A stretch of 64,000 nucleotides of DNA from Alkaliphilus transvaalensis ATCC 700919 (GTDB taxonomy: Bacteria; Bacillota; Clostridia; Peptostreptococcales; Natronincolaceae): the NCBI RefSeq assembly GCF_000621485.1, contig NZ_KK211287.1, forward strand, positions 96,427-160,426. The letters run 5' to 3'. Under the pieces are notes generated by a model. The model saw only the letters and a program-made list of their open reading frames with translations, searched no databases and was not told where the DNA came from. Of the stretch, positions 55,106-63,672 are shown in pieces (the stretch's first letter is position 1; each line of letters begins with the position of its first letter). The position numbers were made by a program, and so were the translations under genes.

Positions 55106-55392
55106 AAGGTGCACGGGTGTCGGACATTGCCGAGAGATTAGGTGTCTCAAAGGCAAGTACCAATAGTGCTATGTCGTCTCTTTCTGATAAGGGACTTATG
55201 GAAACTGAAAAATATAAAGAGGTATTTTTAACCCCGGCTGGACTTAATCTGGCTAAGTTTATTTCAATTAAGCATCAAGTTATTCAAAAGTTCTTTACAG
55301 AGGTTTTAAAGATTGAACGCCGTCAGTTATTCAACTCATTTCATAATCACTTTCCTTCCTCTCAAGGAAGAGCATCGGGGTTTTGGATATGA
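55106..55392 (+). pseudogene. Truncated DtxR/MntR-type regulator
   Basis: The frame ARVSDIAERLGVSKASTNSA followed by SSLSDKGLMETEKYKEVFLT and IKHQVIQKFFTEVLKIE is the HTH and start of the dimer domain of DtxR-type metal regulators. The first 25 or so residues are missing (stop codon instead), and after KIE the frame runs into unrelated sequence ending at 55392. A GTG inside could start a short product, but the metal sites are gone. Confidence 0.75.
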
Positions 55393-55512
55393 GCTAAAGG
55401 ATATAGAAAATATCGTGGATTAAGAATATATTATATGACCCGTCAAGCTAAACGCCTACAACAACCCTGACTATTGAAGATAATATTAATGTGAAAAAAT
55501 AATCAAATTTCC

Positions 55513-55543
55513 TTGACTTTGTGGCTGCTACAAAGTTTATAGT
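55513..55543 (+). promoter_or_regulatory. MerR-type promoter of the fumarate-reductase-like gene
   Basis: TTGACT (55513-55518) and TATAGT (55538-55543) are 19 bases apart, two more than normal. The spacer is filled by a dyad, ACTTTGT (55516-55522) and ACAAAGT (55530-55536). The long spacer with central dyad is the hallmark of promoters untwisted by MerR-family activators. Confidence 0.75.
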
Positions 55544-55572
55544 AGAACTATACTATTAGGAGGTGTTGAAAA

Positions 55573-57528
55573 ATGCGAAATAAACTTTTATTATTTATGT
55601 TGGCACTATTGTTAGTTTTTTCACTACTAGGCTGTTCTAAAACAACTGTTTCTCAGGATGCTGGCAATTCATTTGTTGCTGGTACTTATACTGCCGAGGC
55701 TGAAGGGATGAATGGCCCAATCAAGATAGAGGTTGTATTAAGTGATACTTCTATTGGGAATATCAAGGTGTTAGAATCTTCCGAAACTGTCAATCTTGGC
55801 GATCTCGCAATGGAAAGTTTAACATCGGATATTATTAAAAATCAATCTATTGGTATTGATTCTGTAAGTGGAGCTACCATTACTTCTAAGGCGTTTCTAT
55901 TAGCTGTGGAAGATGCTTTAGCACAAGCAGGAGGAAATATTGATCTCTTTAAAGTACCTGTAGAAAAAGAAAATGAAGGTAAAATAGTTGAATTAGAAGC
56001 AGATGTAGTAGTGATTGGTGCTGGCGGTTCTGGAACAGCAGCCGCTGTTACTGCTGCAGAAAATGGTGCCAAGGTTATCGTTTTAGAAAAAACTGCGATT
56101 GCTGGTGGTACCACAGCTATGGGTGGTGGCTTTTTTGCAGCTGATAGTGCTCAAGCAAGATCATTAGGCCATGAACCTCTAGATACAGATTTTATATTTA
56201 AAAAATGGATGGATGAAATGGATTGGTTAGCTGATGCTACACTAGTGAAACAGTTTCTTGAACTTTCCCATACAACTGCGGATTGGATGGAAGAACATGG
56301 AATAGAATTTCAAAAGACCAAAGCGGCTGTTCAACAATCTCATGCAGAAGGAACCAATGGATATCATAAGTATAATGATCATACAAAAACTTCCTCTCAA
56401 CTAACCACAATGTTGAATAAAATTGTGGCAGATTATGGCGCATCTGTTTATTACGAAACCCCAGCCAATAGTTTAATAGTAGAAAATAATAAAGTAACTG
56501 GTGTTACTGCCAGTGCCAAAGATGGGTCTACATTGCACATATCTGCAGGCTCAGTTATTATCGCTACTGGTGGATTTGTTGGTGATTCCGATATGGTAGC
56601 AGAAGCTTTAAATGGTGTTAGTGTAAATGCATCAGGATATAACTCTAACGTTGGGGATGGAATTAATATGGCAGTAGAAGCAGGTGCTGCAAAACGTGGA
56701 CTATCTGCTATGATAACCCATACCTTTGCTGTAGATGGTGGCAATTCTGTTGAAGGTGATTATGAATTTATGGAATTATATCAAGCAACCAATTCTGTTG
56801 CATACATGCCCATAATCCCTTGGTTAAATGCAAGCGGCCTTCGCTTTGCTAATGAAGATATTGTATATGACCGAGCATTATCAGGTAATGCTGTTATGAC
56901 CCAAGGTAACTATGCATATTTTCTATACAATGAAGAATTATTAAACCTATTAGAAACGAAAGGTGCACGAGCCGCAGGAATGATAGATAAGATTGCTATG
57001 GGACCTATGCCAGAAATCACTCCTATGGACTTTGGATGGAGTAAACTTACTGAAATTATAGGAAAAATGGTTAATGCAGGGCATGTTGTAAAAGCAGATA
57101 CAATTGAAGGGCTGGCTGAAAAGCTCAACATGCATCCAGAGACCTTATCAGAAACTATGAGTAAATATAATGCTGATGCAGCTAATGGTATCGATACCCT
57201 TTATGGAAAAAATGGCAGTCATATGTATGCAATGCCTGAAGGTCCTTATTATGCATTTAAAATAACTGTGAACAACTTAGGCACCGTTGGTGGAGTTCGC
57301 ATTAATTCTAAGTTTGAAGTTGTTATGGATGAGCCAGAAAAGGGATATACTACAGTGATTTCCAACTTATATGCTGCTGGATCTGATGCTGCTGGACTTT
57401 ATTCAGATCATTATGCACATACTATAGAAGGTGCTGCCCAAGGCTGGGCATATAACTCTGGACGTTTAGCAGGGGCAAGAGCTACTGAAAATGCTTTAAA
57501 TATTAAGATTAACTTATTAGAAAAATAA
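55573..57528 (+). CDS. Flavin fumarate-reductase-like lipoprotein (FMN-binding plus FAD domain)
   Basis: 651 residues. Lipoprotein signal (LLVFSLLGC, Cys21). Residues about 35-118 form an FMN-binding domain with the flavinylation motif DSVSGATITS. From about 138 on there is a FAD-binding fumarate reductase/succinate-dehydrogenase flavoprotein domain: VVIGAGGSGTAAAVTAAENG, GGTTAMGGGFFAADS and GAAQGWAYNSGRLAG. Such extracytoplasmic enzymes reduce fumarate, urocanate, methacrylate or similar acceptors using electrons delivered through covalent FMN. Substrate unknown. Monocistronic, between a MerR-type promoter and a strong terminator shared with a MerR gene. Confidence 0.92.
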   Translation: MRNKLLLFMLALLLVFSLLGCSKTTVSQDAGNSFVAGTYTAEAEGMNGPIKIEVVLSDTSIGNIKVLESSETVNLGDLAMESLTSDIIKNQSIGIDSVSGATITSKAFLLAVEDALAQAGGNIDLFKVPVEKENEGKIVELEADVVVIGAGGSGTAAAVTAAENGAKVIVLEKTAIAGGTTAMGGGFFAADSAQARSLGHEPLDTDFIFKKWMDEMDWLADATLVKQFLELSHTTADWMEEHGIEFQKTKAAVQQSHAEGTNGYHKYNDHTKTSSQLTTMLNKIVADYGASVYYETPANSLIVENNKVTGVTASAKDGSTLHISAGSVIIATGGFVGDSDMVAEALNGVSVNASGYNSNVGDGINMAVEAGAAKRGLSAMITHTFAVDGGNSVEGDYEFMELYQATNSVAYMPIIPWLNASGLRFANEDIVYDRALSGNAVMTQGNYAYFLYNEELLNLLETKGARAAGMIDKIAMGPMPEITPMDFGWSKLTEIIGKMVNAGHVVKADTIEGLAEKLNMHPETLSETMSKYNADAANGIDTLYGKNGSHMYAMPEGPYYAFKITVNNLGTVGGVRINSKFEVVMDEPEKGYTTVISNLYAAGSDAAGLYSDHYAHTIEGAAQGWAYNSGRLAGARATENALNIKINLLEK

Positions 57529-57573
57529 AATTAAGAAGGCTGTCGTTTTTCCCCCACGACAGCCTTCTTAATT
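57529..57573. terminator. Bidirectional terminator
   Basis: AATTAAGAAGGCTGTCGT and ACGACAGCCTTCTTAATT form a perfect 18-bp stem with a short loop between the convergent reductase and MerR genes. Confidence 0.93.
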
Positions 57574-58357
57574 ATTCTATAGGAATATAAATATCAAATA
57601 ATCGTCTTGGCCTACTATTTTCTATAATTTCATGAAGCATATTTCCATAGGCCCTTCCCTCCATGGTATAGCCTTTCTTATTACAAAGTTCCTCTGCTTC
57701 TTTCATAATAATGCTGACCTTTTCTTCTAAATTACTTTCTATCTCAAGTAATTTGTACAAGCATTTTACAGGTGGCATATGTATAAAAGCTTCTGATGGA
57801 TGCTTTTCATTGGTATAGGAAACATATCCATAACCAAAGCTAAAAGGCGCTTCTTTACAATCAAGATTATAACTAAAGGCAGGCCACAAATCTGGCATAC
57901 GGTCTAAAACTTTATAGGTATTGTTAAAGACTTCTTCCGACTCTATAAAATATTTTTCTGTTTGATTGTAGTGGTAATAAGAATTGTTAGAAGTAACAAT
58001 CTCAAATTCATCCTTTGATTCTTTCCATTTCTCGAGCTTTTCTGTTAACATTTCTATGTGTTTTTTCACTCTATTTAAATAATCCTGTTCTGATTCTATA
58101 AACGCCACTTGATTTTTAAGCATTGCCATTTGTGTTTCTACGGAATGACCACTAACTAATTTTTCTGCATCCTTCATATTAAATAGTAATGAACGATACA
58201 TTTTATAGGCAAATATTTTATTAATGTCCTCAGACTTAAAGTATCTATAATTATTTTCATCCCTCATAGAAGAAATTAAACGTTTATTATCAAAATATCT
58301 TAGGGTATCTCTGCTTATGTTTAATATACGTTTTACATCATTTACTTTATAATGCAC
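57572..58357 (-). CDS. MerR-family regulator with effector-binding C-terminus
   Basis: 261 residues starting at GTG 58357 (GGGGG site upstream). N-terminal MerR HTH (YKVNDVKRILNISRDTLRYFDNKRLI), a coiled helix (about 75-125) and a C-terminal about 125-residue domain of the GyrI-like ligand-binding type. No metal-binding Cys cluster. It faces the flavin reductase gene, whose promoter has a MerR-type 19-bp spacer, so that gene is its likely target. Confidence 0.88.
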   Translation of the reverse strand: MHYKVNDVKRILNISRDTLRYFDNKRLISSMRDENNYRYFKSEDINKIFAYKMYRSLLFNMKDAEKLVSGHSVETQMAMLKNQVAFIESEQDYLNRVKKHIEMLTEKLEKWKESKDEFEIVTSNNSYYHYNQTEKYFIESEEVFNNTYKVLDRMPDLWPAFSYNLDCKEAPFSFGYGYVSYTNEKHPSEAFIHMPPVKCLYKLLEIESNLEEKVSIIMKEAEELCNKKGYTMEGRAYGNMLHEIIENSRPRRLFDIYIPIE

Positions 58358-58851
58358 AAGTTCACCCCCTTATTTAAAGTTGATAATAGGTGCTGGGTCA
58401 CCTCTACTCATAAAGATGTCAGCACATCACATTGTTTTGCTTATCAACTCAACACACTATCTTAATTAATACTTGAATCTACTAATACTTTTTTGCATAT
58501 TTTCAGCTACTTTTGATATTTTAATACCTTATGGTTTTCATCATACACATATGGTTCAAACCACACTCCAGAGCCCAAAGTTTTTTCATTGGTCATACGT
58601 TAATTTTATCATAAAACATAAAGCATCTTGTTATTTAATGTATGAATTGGCGCTTTTTATTGAAGATCATTAATATTAATTCGACAATTTTCATTATTAT
58701 AATATTCTATTTCTTATAAGTAAACCCTTCTTCTGTAAAGTTTATTTTCACTATAAAACCTAAAATTTTCTTCATTGACGGCAACAGTAAACTAAAGCCT
58801 TACTCAAAAAAATAGTAAACTACATGATGAATCTTCGAAATTTATGTTGAG
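58358..58851. other. Intergenic region of about 490 bases with a chemoreceptor tail
   Basis: No intact gene. The only recognisable piece is the chemoreceptor C-terminus at 58466-58516. The rest is AT-rich and closed in all frames. Confidence 0.55.
58466..58516 (-). pseudogene. C-terminal remnant of a methyl-accepting chemotaxis protein
   Basis: The minus strand encodes KVAENMQKSISRFKY then stop, almost the same as the end of the intact chemoreceptor at 16427 ([14 protein letters not shown]). Upstream sequence no longer reads as a receptor, so this is the scar of a deleted gene. Confidence 0.7.
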
Positions 58852-59292
58852 TTACTTTTTCGACCCGACCCTGATTGACATTAAATGCTTTATATCATTT
58901 AGGACAGCTTTATCTTTGACTTCTATCATCAACCATCGTCCCAAAGCTGAATAAGCTGTTTTGTCATAGAGTTCTTTTATATAAGTGTTAAACAGGCCTG
59001 AATCCATACCTATTTTTACTTCTTCTTCTTCTTTTGGTCCGACAACCACCAAAGCAATAAAATAACCCGCCATTGGATAAAGGGTACAAAGGGACTTGTT
59101 GCTTTTCTTGTACTTCACATTCCATCCCGGTTGTGCAGCGCATTCTCTATAGGCGACTTGAGGTTCGACTTGGTATGCTTTTTCAATATAAGCAGTCAAT
59201 TCATCCCATATTGATCTTATATCACCAAGATACTCTCTTATATCTTCATCAGAAGGAATATGCTCTGCATTAAAGATTTCATTCCACTTCAT
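58852..59292 (-). CDS. DUF3788 protein
   Basis: 146 residues, typical length for DUF3788. Recognisable: DELTAYIEKAYQVEPQVAYR, PGWNVKYKKSNKSLCTLYP and GRWLMIEVKD. Cytosolic, function unknown; relatives often lie near AraC-type GyrI-domain regulators and may be small-ligand binding. Here a damaged regulator of that type follows at 59438. The start follows GGGGAG. Confidence 0.85.
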   Translation of the reverse strand: MKWNEIFNAEHIPSDEDIREYLGDIRSIWDELTAYIEKAYQVEPQVAYRECAAQPGWNVKYKKSNKSLCTLYPMAGYFIALVVVGPKEEEEVKIGMDSGLFNTYIKELYDKTAYSALGRWLMIEVKDKAVLNDIKHLMSIRVGSKK

Positions 59293-59437
59293 AACTCCCC
59301 TCCATTCTTTTAAACATTAAAGTTCCAATAAACAATATAAATTACCACTATCCACAAGAAGCCATGCAAACATCTATGACCCTCATAATTAGTTCTTTTT
59401 CCATAGTTTGATGGTGGAGAAGAACTCCCTTGTCTCA

Positions 59438-60071
59438 TCATAATGGCTCTGTGTCTTTCATCGGAACGGGAATAACCCATATCTCCATATAAGCTGCACC
59501 CGGCGTAGTCTTATAATATCTCTCTACTGAAAAAGGCTGTGTCGTCAGTCCTCGTTTTGCCAGCCACGTGCCAAAAAGATAGCTAATGGCTTTACCCAGT
59601 GCAGAAGTGGTAAGTTCTTGAAAATTTTCCGCTTCAAAACAGCATACCACATACTCCTCTGCAGGTAGTTCCCATATAGTAAATTCTCCATTGGTAGATG
59701 TGTTTGGTTTCATTGCACCACCAGCAAAATAATTAAAAGATCCATCCTCTGTTTCGCCCATCATCGACACACCTATTTCTATACCGCCTGGTTGTAAATT
59801 TGGAATATCCTCTTTATGACTATGAAATAAATTCCATAGCTGGCCGGGTACATCAATCCCAGTCGTTTCACCTACTGGAACATGGAATATGGGCACCTGA
59901 GCGGAAAAACCAATATAGAATTCAGCTACATCTACTTTCTTGCTCGTGATTTCTAAAACAATACTGTCAGTAATCAATGGTACATCTTCATCAATCATCG
60001 TATAATTGAGCACCAGCTCTGGCTTAGAAAATAAAATCGACTGTTTTTTGTATTTGTTCCCATGCGTGCAT
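59438..60071 (-). pseudogene. AraC-type regulator with its DNA-binding domain deleted, GyrI-like domain remains
   Basis: An ATG at 60071 behind AAGGAGG starts MHAWEQIQKTVDFIF and then stops at 60024. That start is the usual beginning of AraC-family proteins of the HTH plus GyrI type. In the next frame the sequence goes on as LFSKPELVLNY and then a full GyrI-like effector domain to 59438 (191 codons from GTG 60013: GETTGIDVPGQLWNLF, YKTTPGAAYMEIWVIPV). About 90 residues of HTH are missing. The GTG frame could still be translated as a stand-alone effector-binding domain, but has no ribosome site. Confidence 0.75.
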
Positions 60072-60227
60072 TATAAGCACCTCCTTAACACTAGAATAAC
60101 ATGAGACTTATTTATCCGCTTGACCGTCAATGCTCTTTTTTCCACATTCCAATACTTTAATGGTAATATTATACATTGTTTCGTTTGATGTTCTATAAAT
60201 TCTTATATAGTACAGAATAGAAGTCAC

Positions 60228-60340
60228 TGGGACTTGACACTTTTCTTATATTTCACATTCCATCCCGGCAGTGCAGAACATTTACTGTACTCCACTTGGG
60301 GTTTGACCTTATATGTATCTTCAATATGTGAAACTAACTT
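60228..60340 (-). pseudogene. Fragment of a second DUF3788 gene
   Basis: The minus strand reads HIEDTYKVKPQVEYSKCSA followed by LPGWNVKYKKSVKS, clearly homologous to residues 35-70 of the intact DUF3788 protein at 58852-59292. Both ends are missing. Confidence 0.85.
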
Positions 60341-60627
60341 CAATTGAAAGTATAAAATGTCCTATTCTTATAATCTCGGGAGAAAAAGATGTTACTTGGC
60401 CTTCTTCTTTAATTATTTGTTTTTGAACTCAACTGGAATTCTTTTTTGTTTTGATCTTATTTTGACAACCTTCTATTAATTCCGTTCTAAACTACTATTT
60501 TCAACTTACTACTTCTCTATCAACACAACGGCCTCCACATGGATTTTGATAGAATGATGATAATATTTCGCGTCAATAATGAAGTATCTCCCATCCTCAT
60601 CGAGTTTAGGAAGTCAAATCCGAAAGT
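60341..60627. other. Intergenic region with a short gene tail
   Basis: Nothing intact. A minus-strand piece at 60509-60541 reads HVEAVVLIEK then stop. Confidence 0.5.
60509..60541 (-). pseudogene. Tail resembling an RlmD/RumA-type RNA methyltransferase (copy 1)
   Basis: HVEAVVLIEK then stop. Uracil-C5 RNA methyltransferases end in HVE-V-LL or similar. A second such tail is at 62323-62364. Too short for certainty. Confidence 0.35.
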
Positions 60628-61341
60628 CTAGCTCATTAAAGTCATCAGGTACTCATACAGTTCATCTGTAAGCCCATATCTTAACTGTGTATTTTCCTGA
60701 GAAGCATGAAATGCTGTTATGGAATCTTTCATTTGTTCATCATTCCCTATTAACTTTCTAGTAATTTTGCTCCAATACTCCACGCACTCCCTTGCAGCTG
60801 TATCCGTCTTCAAGGCCTGATTTTTATAACAGGCTTTCAACTTAGAAATAAATTTAATCCATTCATTAGCCAAATCTGTTTCTGGGTTGAAGCTATCTAA
60901 TTTACCCTTCAATTTATTCAATTGTTCTTTTGTAAAAAACTTATCTGCAGATGAGTTGATAAATTGAGCCATTTCTCTGAGGTCTTCAGATGACAAGGTA
61001 ACATTTTCTCTAAGCCGTTGATTAATTTTGAGCAACTTCCTCAAAAGTAGCTGTTTTTGACATATTTCTTCTTGTACATTATTAATGTGAATTTCTACCA
61101 ATTCTCTAACATCAATGTTTTTGGTTCTAATTAAATCATTTATTTCCTCAAGATTAAAACCCATATCCTTTAAGGCCATTATTCGATATAGTTCTGTAAT
61201 ACTCTGCATATTATATAACCTATGATTTGCTTCAGTAATCTTTACTGGTTGTAGTAAACCAATTTCATCATAATAGTGTAGTGTTCTGATGGTTATCCCT
61301 GTTATACTTGCTAGTTCACCAATCTTAATATAATCATTCAT
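60628..61341 (-). CDS. MerR-family regulator (TipA-like)
   Basis: About 237 residues starting MNDYIKIGELASITGITIRT. N-terminal HTH (to about 70, LHYYDEIGLLQPVKITEANH), coiled dimerisation helix (80-125) and a C-terminal helical domain of the TipAS type (about 135-237) that in relatives binds peptides or drugs. I chose ATG at 61341, one base after the stop of the Hsp33-like gene and nine after AAAGAGG; a start at 61350 overlaps that stop. The two genes are clearly one transcription unit. Confidence 0.88.
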   Translation of the reverse strand: MNDYIKIGELASITGITIRTLHYYDEIGLLQPVKITEANHRLYNMQSITELYRIMALKDMGFNLEEINDLIRTKNIDVRELVEIHINNVQEEICQKQLLLRKLLKINQRLRENVTLSSEDLREMAQFINSSADKFFTKEQLNKLKGKLDSFNPETDLANEWIKFISKLKACYKNQALKTDTAARECVEYWSKITRKLIGNDEQMKDSITAFHASQENTQLRYGLTDELYEYLMTLMS

Positions 61342-61342
61342 T

Positions 61343-62176
61343 CTATCCATCCTCTTTTATCTTTACTATTGATTTTAAGTCATTTGTATTAAATAAATAT
61401 TTTTTTCCACATATTCCACATTCCAATTCTTCGCCTTTATTCATCAGAATTGATTGTTTAAGTTCCACCGTATCTATTGACATTAGCATACCAAAAAACA
61501 TTTCCTTTGAACAGTTGCATTCTGTTTGAATGCTATACTCTTCTATTACAGTTGCATATGAAAAAATTTCATTTGTTAGTCTTGCCCACTCTACTTTACT
61601 TATAAATTTTTCATTTTTATTAATATTATCTATCACATTTATTAAATTATTAATATTTGCAAAGGGTAAAGCTTGCACCATACAACCTCGAACTTTTCCG
61701 TTGCACACCCATGTCCTAAATATCGTGTCTAACTGCTCACTCTTAGAATAAAAATCTGCCAAGCATGATTCAATAGATTCAGAGTTTAATTCTACAGTTC
61801 CAGTAAACATTCCTCCCATCCAACTTCCCCTTGTAACGGAAAGTGTTGCCCCATCACTTATTAAATCTAAAAACTCTCCCTCATACGCCATCAGTCTAGC
61901 AGAAAATATACAATGAATATTTCCGCAGCCATCTATTTCACAGTTTATAGAATATCCTTTCAAATTAAATCTCACATTTACACTTAAGCGTTGGTCTTCT
62001 GAAGTTAAAAATCCTCTTAGTAAACTACAGCTTGTAAATACCTTCGCATAAAGTTCCTTCGAAAAATCTGTTTTCATCTCCTTTAAGTTACTCTGTTTTA
62101 AAGCTTCTGTTGTGTCCACAATAAAAAATCTGACTTCCTTATCATTGGTTAATAGTTTTATTAAGTTATTCTTCAT
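61343..62176 (-). CDS. Hsp33-family redox chaperone homologue
   Basis: 277 residues. Hsp33 features: N-terminal substrate-binding fold (RFFIVDTTEALKQ, LLRGFLTSEDQRLSVNVRF, LSVTRGSWMGGMFTGTVEL) and the C-terminal zinc switch with CNCSKE and CGICGKKY (C-X-C and C-X2-C). Under oxidation the Cys release zinc and the protein becomes a holdase. It is more diverged than a housekeeping hslO, and it shares an operon with a MerR regulator, suggesting a specialised paralogue. The start is ATG 62176 behind AAGGAGGG. Confidence 0.85.
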   Translation of the reverse strand: MKNNLIKLLTNDKEVRFFIVDTTEALKQSNLKEMKTDFSKELYAKVFTSCSLLRGFLTSEDQRLSVNVRFNLKGYSINCEIDGCGNIHCIFSARLMAYEGEFLDLISDGATLSVTRGSWMGGMFTGTVELNSESIESCLADFYSKSEQLDTIFRTWVCNGKVRGCMVQALPFANINNLINVIDNINKNEKFISKVEWARLTNEIFSYATVIEEYSIQTECNCSKEMFFGMLMSIDTVELKQSILMNKGEELECGICGKKYLFNTNDLKSIVKIKEDG

Positions 62177-62286
62177 ACTATTCCCTCCTTAAAAAAATCA
62201 TATATCATAACGTAACGTGAGGTTCAAGTATTTTTTTCATTTAGTTTCCCTAAACGTTTGTCTAGGGAACCATAAATCGGCCACAT

Positions 62287-62310
62287 AAAAAAGACTAGAT
62301 TTCTCTAGCC
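62287..62310 (-). terminator. Terminator after the flavin reductase gene
   Basis: CTAGA-TTTC-TCTAG at 62295-62308 with TTTTTT after it on the minus strand. It is 150 bases beyond the reductase stop codon. Confidence 0.6.
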
Positions 62311-62322
62311 CCTAATCCCAAC

Positions 62323-62364
62323 CTATTCCTTTTCTATCAACACCACACACTCTACATGGGAGTT
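62323..62364 (-). pseudogene. Tail resembling an RlmD/RumA-type RNA methyltransferase (copy 2)
   Basis: Minus strand reads NSHVECVVLIEKE then stop. It shares VVLIEK and the HVE motif with the copy at 60509-60541. The upstream part of the gene is absent. Confidence 0.4.
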
Positions 62365-62457
62365 CCCCCCCTATCTCCTCCTTTTAAATTTAGACGAGAA
62401 CTATGAAAAAACTTTTTGGGAAAAGCTGACCCACAGTATTTTCTTATTTTTTAGATT

Positions 62458-63165
62458 TTAATAGCCAACAAACGTATCTTTTTTTATATTTTTTTGCTTA
62501 ATTCCTTTACTTTTCAATAAAGCTTCTATAGCATTAATCATGGATTTTGACCCAACAATAAAGTATTCAGCTTCATTATTATACTTAGTTATAAACTTTT
62601 CTATTTCTTCATTTAAATTTTCACGTTTAATTAAATAATTAATTTGGATAGAGAATATTTTACTAACTTTGTCTAGTTCCTCTGTATATATAAACTCTTC
62701 TCCACTATCAATGTAAAGCAATCGAATATCATTAGAAATTTCTCCAGAGTTTAATAAAAGGTCTTTTATTAAAGCTCTATAAGGAGTTATTCCTATGCCT
62801 CCTGCGATAAACAGTAGGGGCCTTTTATTTTTAGGATAAAAGGATCCAATTGGTCCTCTCATAGATATTTTCATCCCTGGCTGAAGATTTAATAAAGCTT
62901 GTTTAAATTCACTTGGTTTTTCACTAATTTTCATCGAAATCCTTATGTGACCTTCGGATGGTATTGAAGCTATACTAAAAGCCCTTGTAGGTTTATTAAC
63001 CTTTGTATGATTTATTGTAAATATCCCATGCTGTCCAGCCTTCCAATTAATTTCTTCTTTCGTTTCAAAGATAAATGTATAAATGTCACCCACTTCACTA
63101 TACTTTTCTTTAAGAGAAATTTCATGTTTTTTTAATATTGATAGAATATCATTTAATAAGCCCAT
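62458..63165 (-). CDS. Ferredoxin-NADP reductase-type flavin oxidoreductase
   Basis: 235 residues: FAD-binding barrel (KAGQHGIFTINH, TRAFSIASIP with the RxxS flavin motif) and NAD(P)-binding half (LFIAGGIGITPYRALI, RLLYIDSGEEF, YFIVGSKSMINAI) ending in an aromatic FVGY. No ferredoxin domain is fused. It could move electrons between NAD(P)H and a small redox protein or directly reduce a substrate. It follows the MarR gene by 41 bases, one operon, probably controlled by it. Confidence 0.9.
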   Translation of the reverse strand: MGLLNDILSILKKHEISLKEKYSEVGDIYTFIFETKEEINWKAGQHGIFTINHTKVNKPTRAFSIASIPSEGHIRISMKISEKPSEFKQALLNLQPGMKISMRGPIGSFYPKNKRPLLFIAGGIGITPYRALIKDLLLNSGEISNDIRLLYIDSGEEFIYTEELDKVSKIFSIQINYLIKRENLNEEIEKFITKYNNEAEYFIVGSKSMINAIEALLKSKGIKQKNIKKDTFVGY

Positions 63166-63206
63166 TCTCTAATCCCTCCCCTATTTAATAGATTTATATA
63201 ATAACA

Positions 63207-63632
63207 TTATTTTCTCTCTTCACTTAGTATTATATTTGCCTTTTGAATAAGCGCAATCAGTGAATTGAAGTCCTTAGCTCCCATTTTATCTTCTAGTACT
63301 GCTATAGTTTTAAAGTATTCCTCATGTGCTGATGCAACTAATTCCTGTCCTTTCTCAGTTATAGAAACAATATAACTTCTTCCATCAGTAGCGGAAGGAA
63401 CCTTAACCAAATAACCTTTCTTAACCAACTCATTAATCATAGCAGTAACTGAAGGCTTTGCAATTTGAAAAAAATTACTAATCATTAATGGAGTAATAGC
63501 TTCATCATGTTTCTGTATATAAATAAGCACCCCCATCTCACTAGAGCTAATGGGTAACCCTTTTTTTACATTCATTTGCAACCTACAAAACATAGCCATT
63601 TCATCTGCTGCAATAATAAACTTTTCTTGCAT
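63207..63632 (-). CDS. MarR-family repressor
   Basis: 141 residues with the winged helix: ITPLMISNFFQIAKPSVTAMINELVKKG and the wing VKVPSATDGRSYIVSITEKG. MarR proteins release DNA on binding phenolics or on oxidation; there is one Cys near the N-terminus (CRLQM). A palindrome on its transcription start suggests autorepression together with the flavin reductase. Start ATG 63632 behind GGAGGG. Confidence 0.93.
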   Translation of the reverse strand: MQEKFIIAADEMAMFCRLQMNVKKGLPISSSEMGVLIYIQKHDEAITPLMISNFFQIAKPSVTAMINELVKKGYLVKVPSATDGRSYIVSITEKGQELVASAHEEYFKTIAVLEDKMGAKDFNSLIALIQKANIILSEERK

Positions 63633-63651
63633 AATATTCCCTCCTATACAC

Positions 63652-63672
63652 TTAGTTAGTTTAACTAACTAA
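63652..63672. promoter_or_regulatory. MarR operator candidate, 21-bp perfect palindrome
   Basis: TTAGTTAGTT and AACTAACTAA flank one central base. It begins directly after the -10 box of the MarR promoter and so covers the transcription start. Confidence 0.8.

Noticed and set aside
54490-62400. Decay-rich block as a prophage or IS island
   Set aside because: No integrase, transposase, terminal repeats or phage structural genes are visible.
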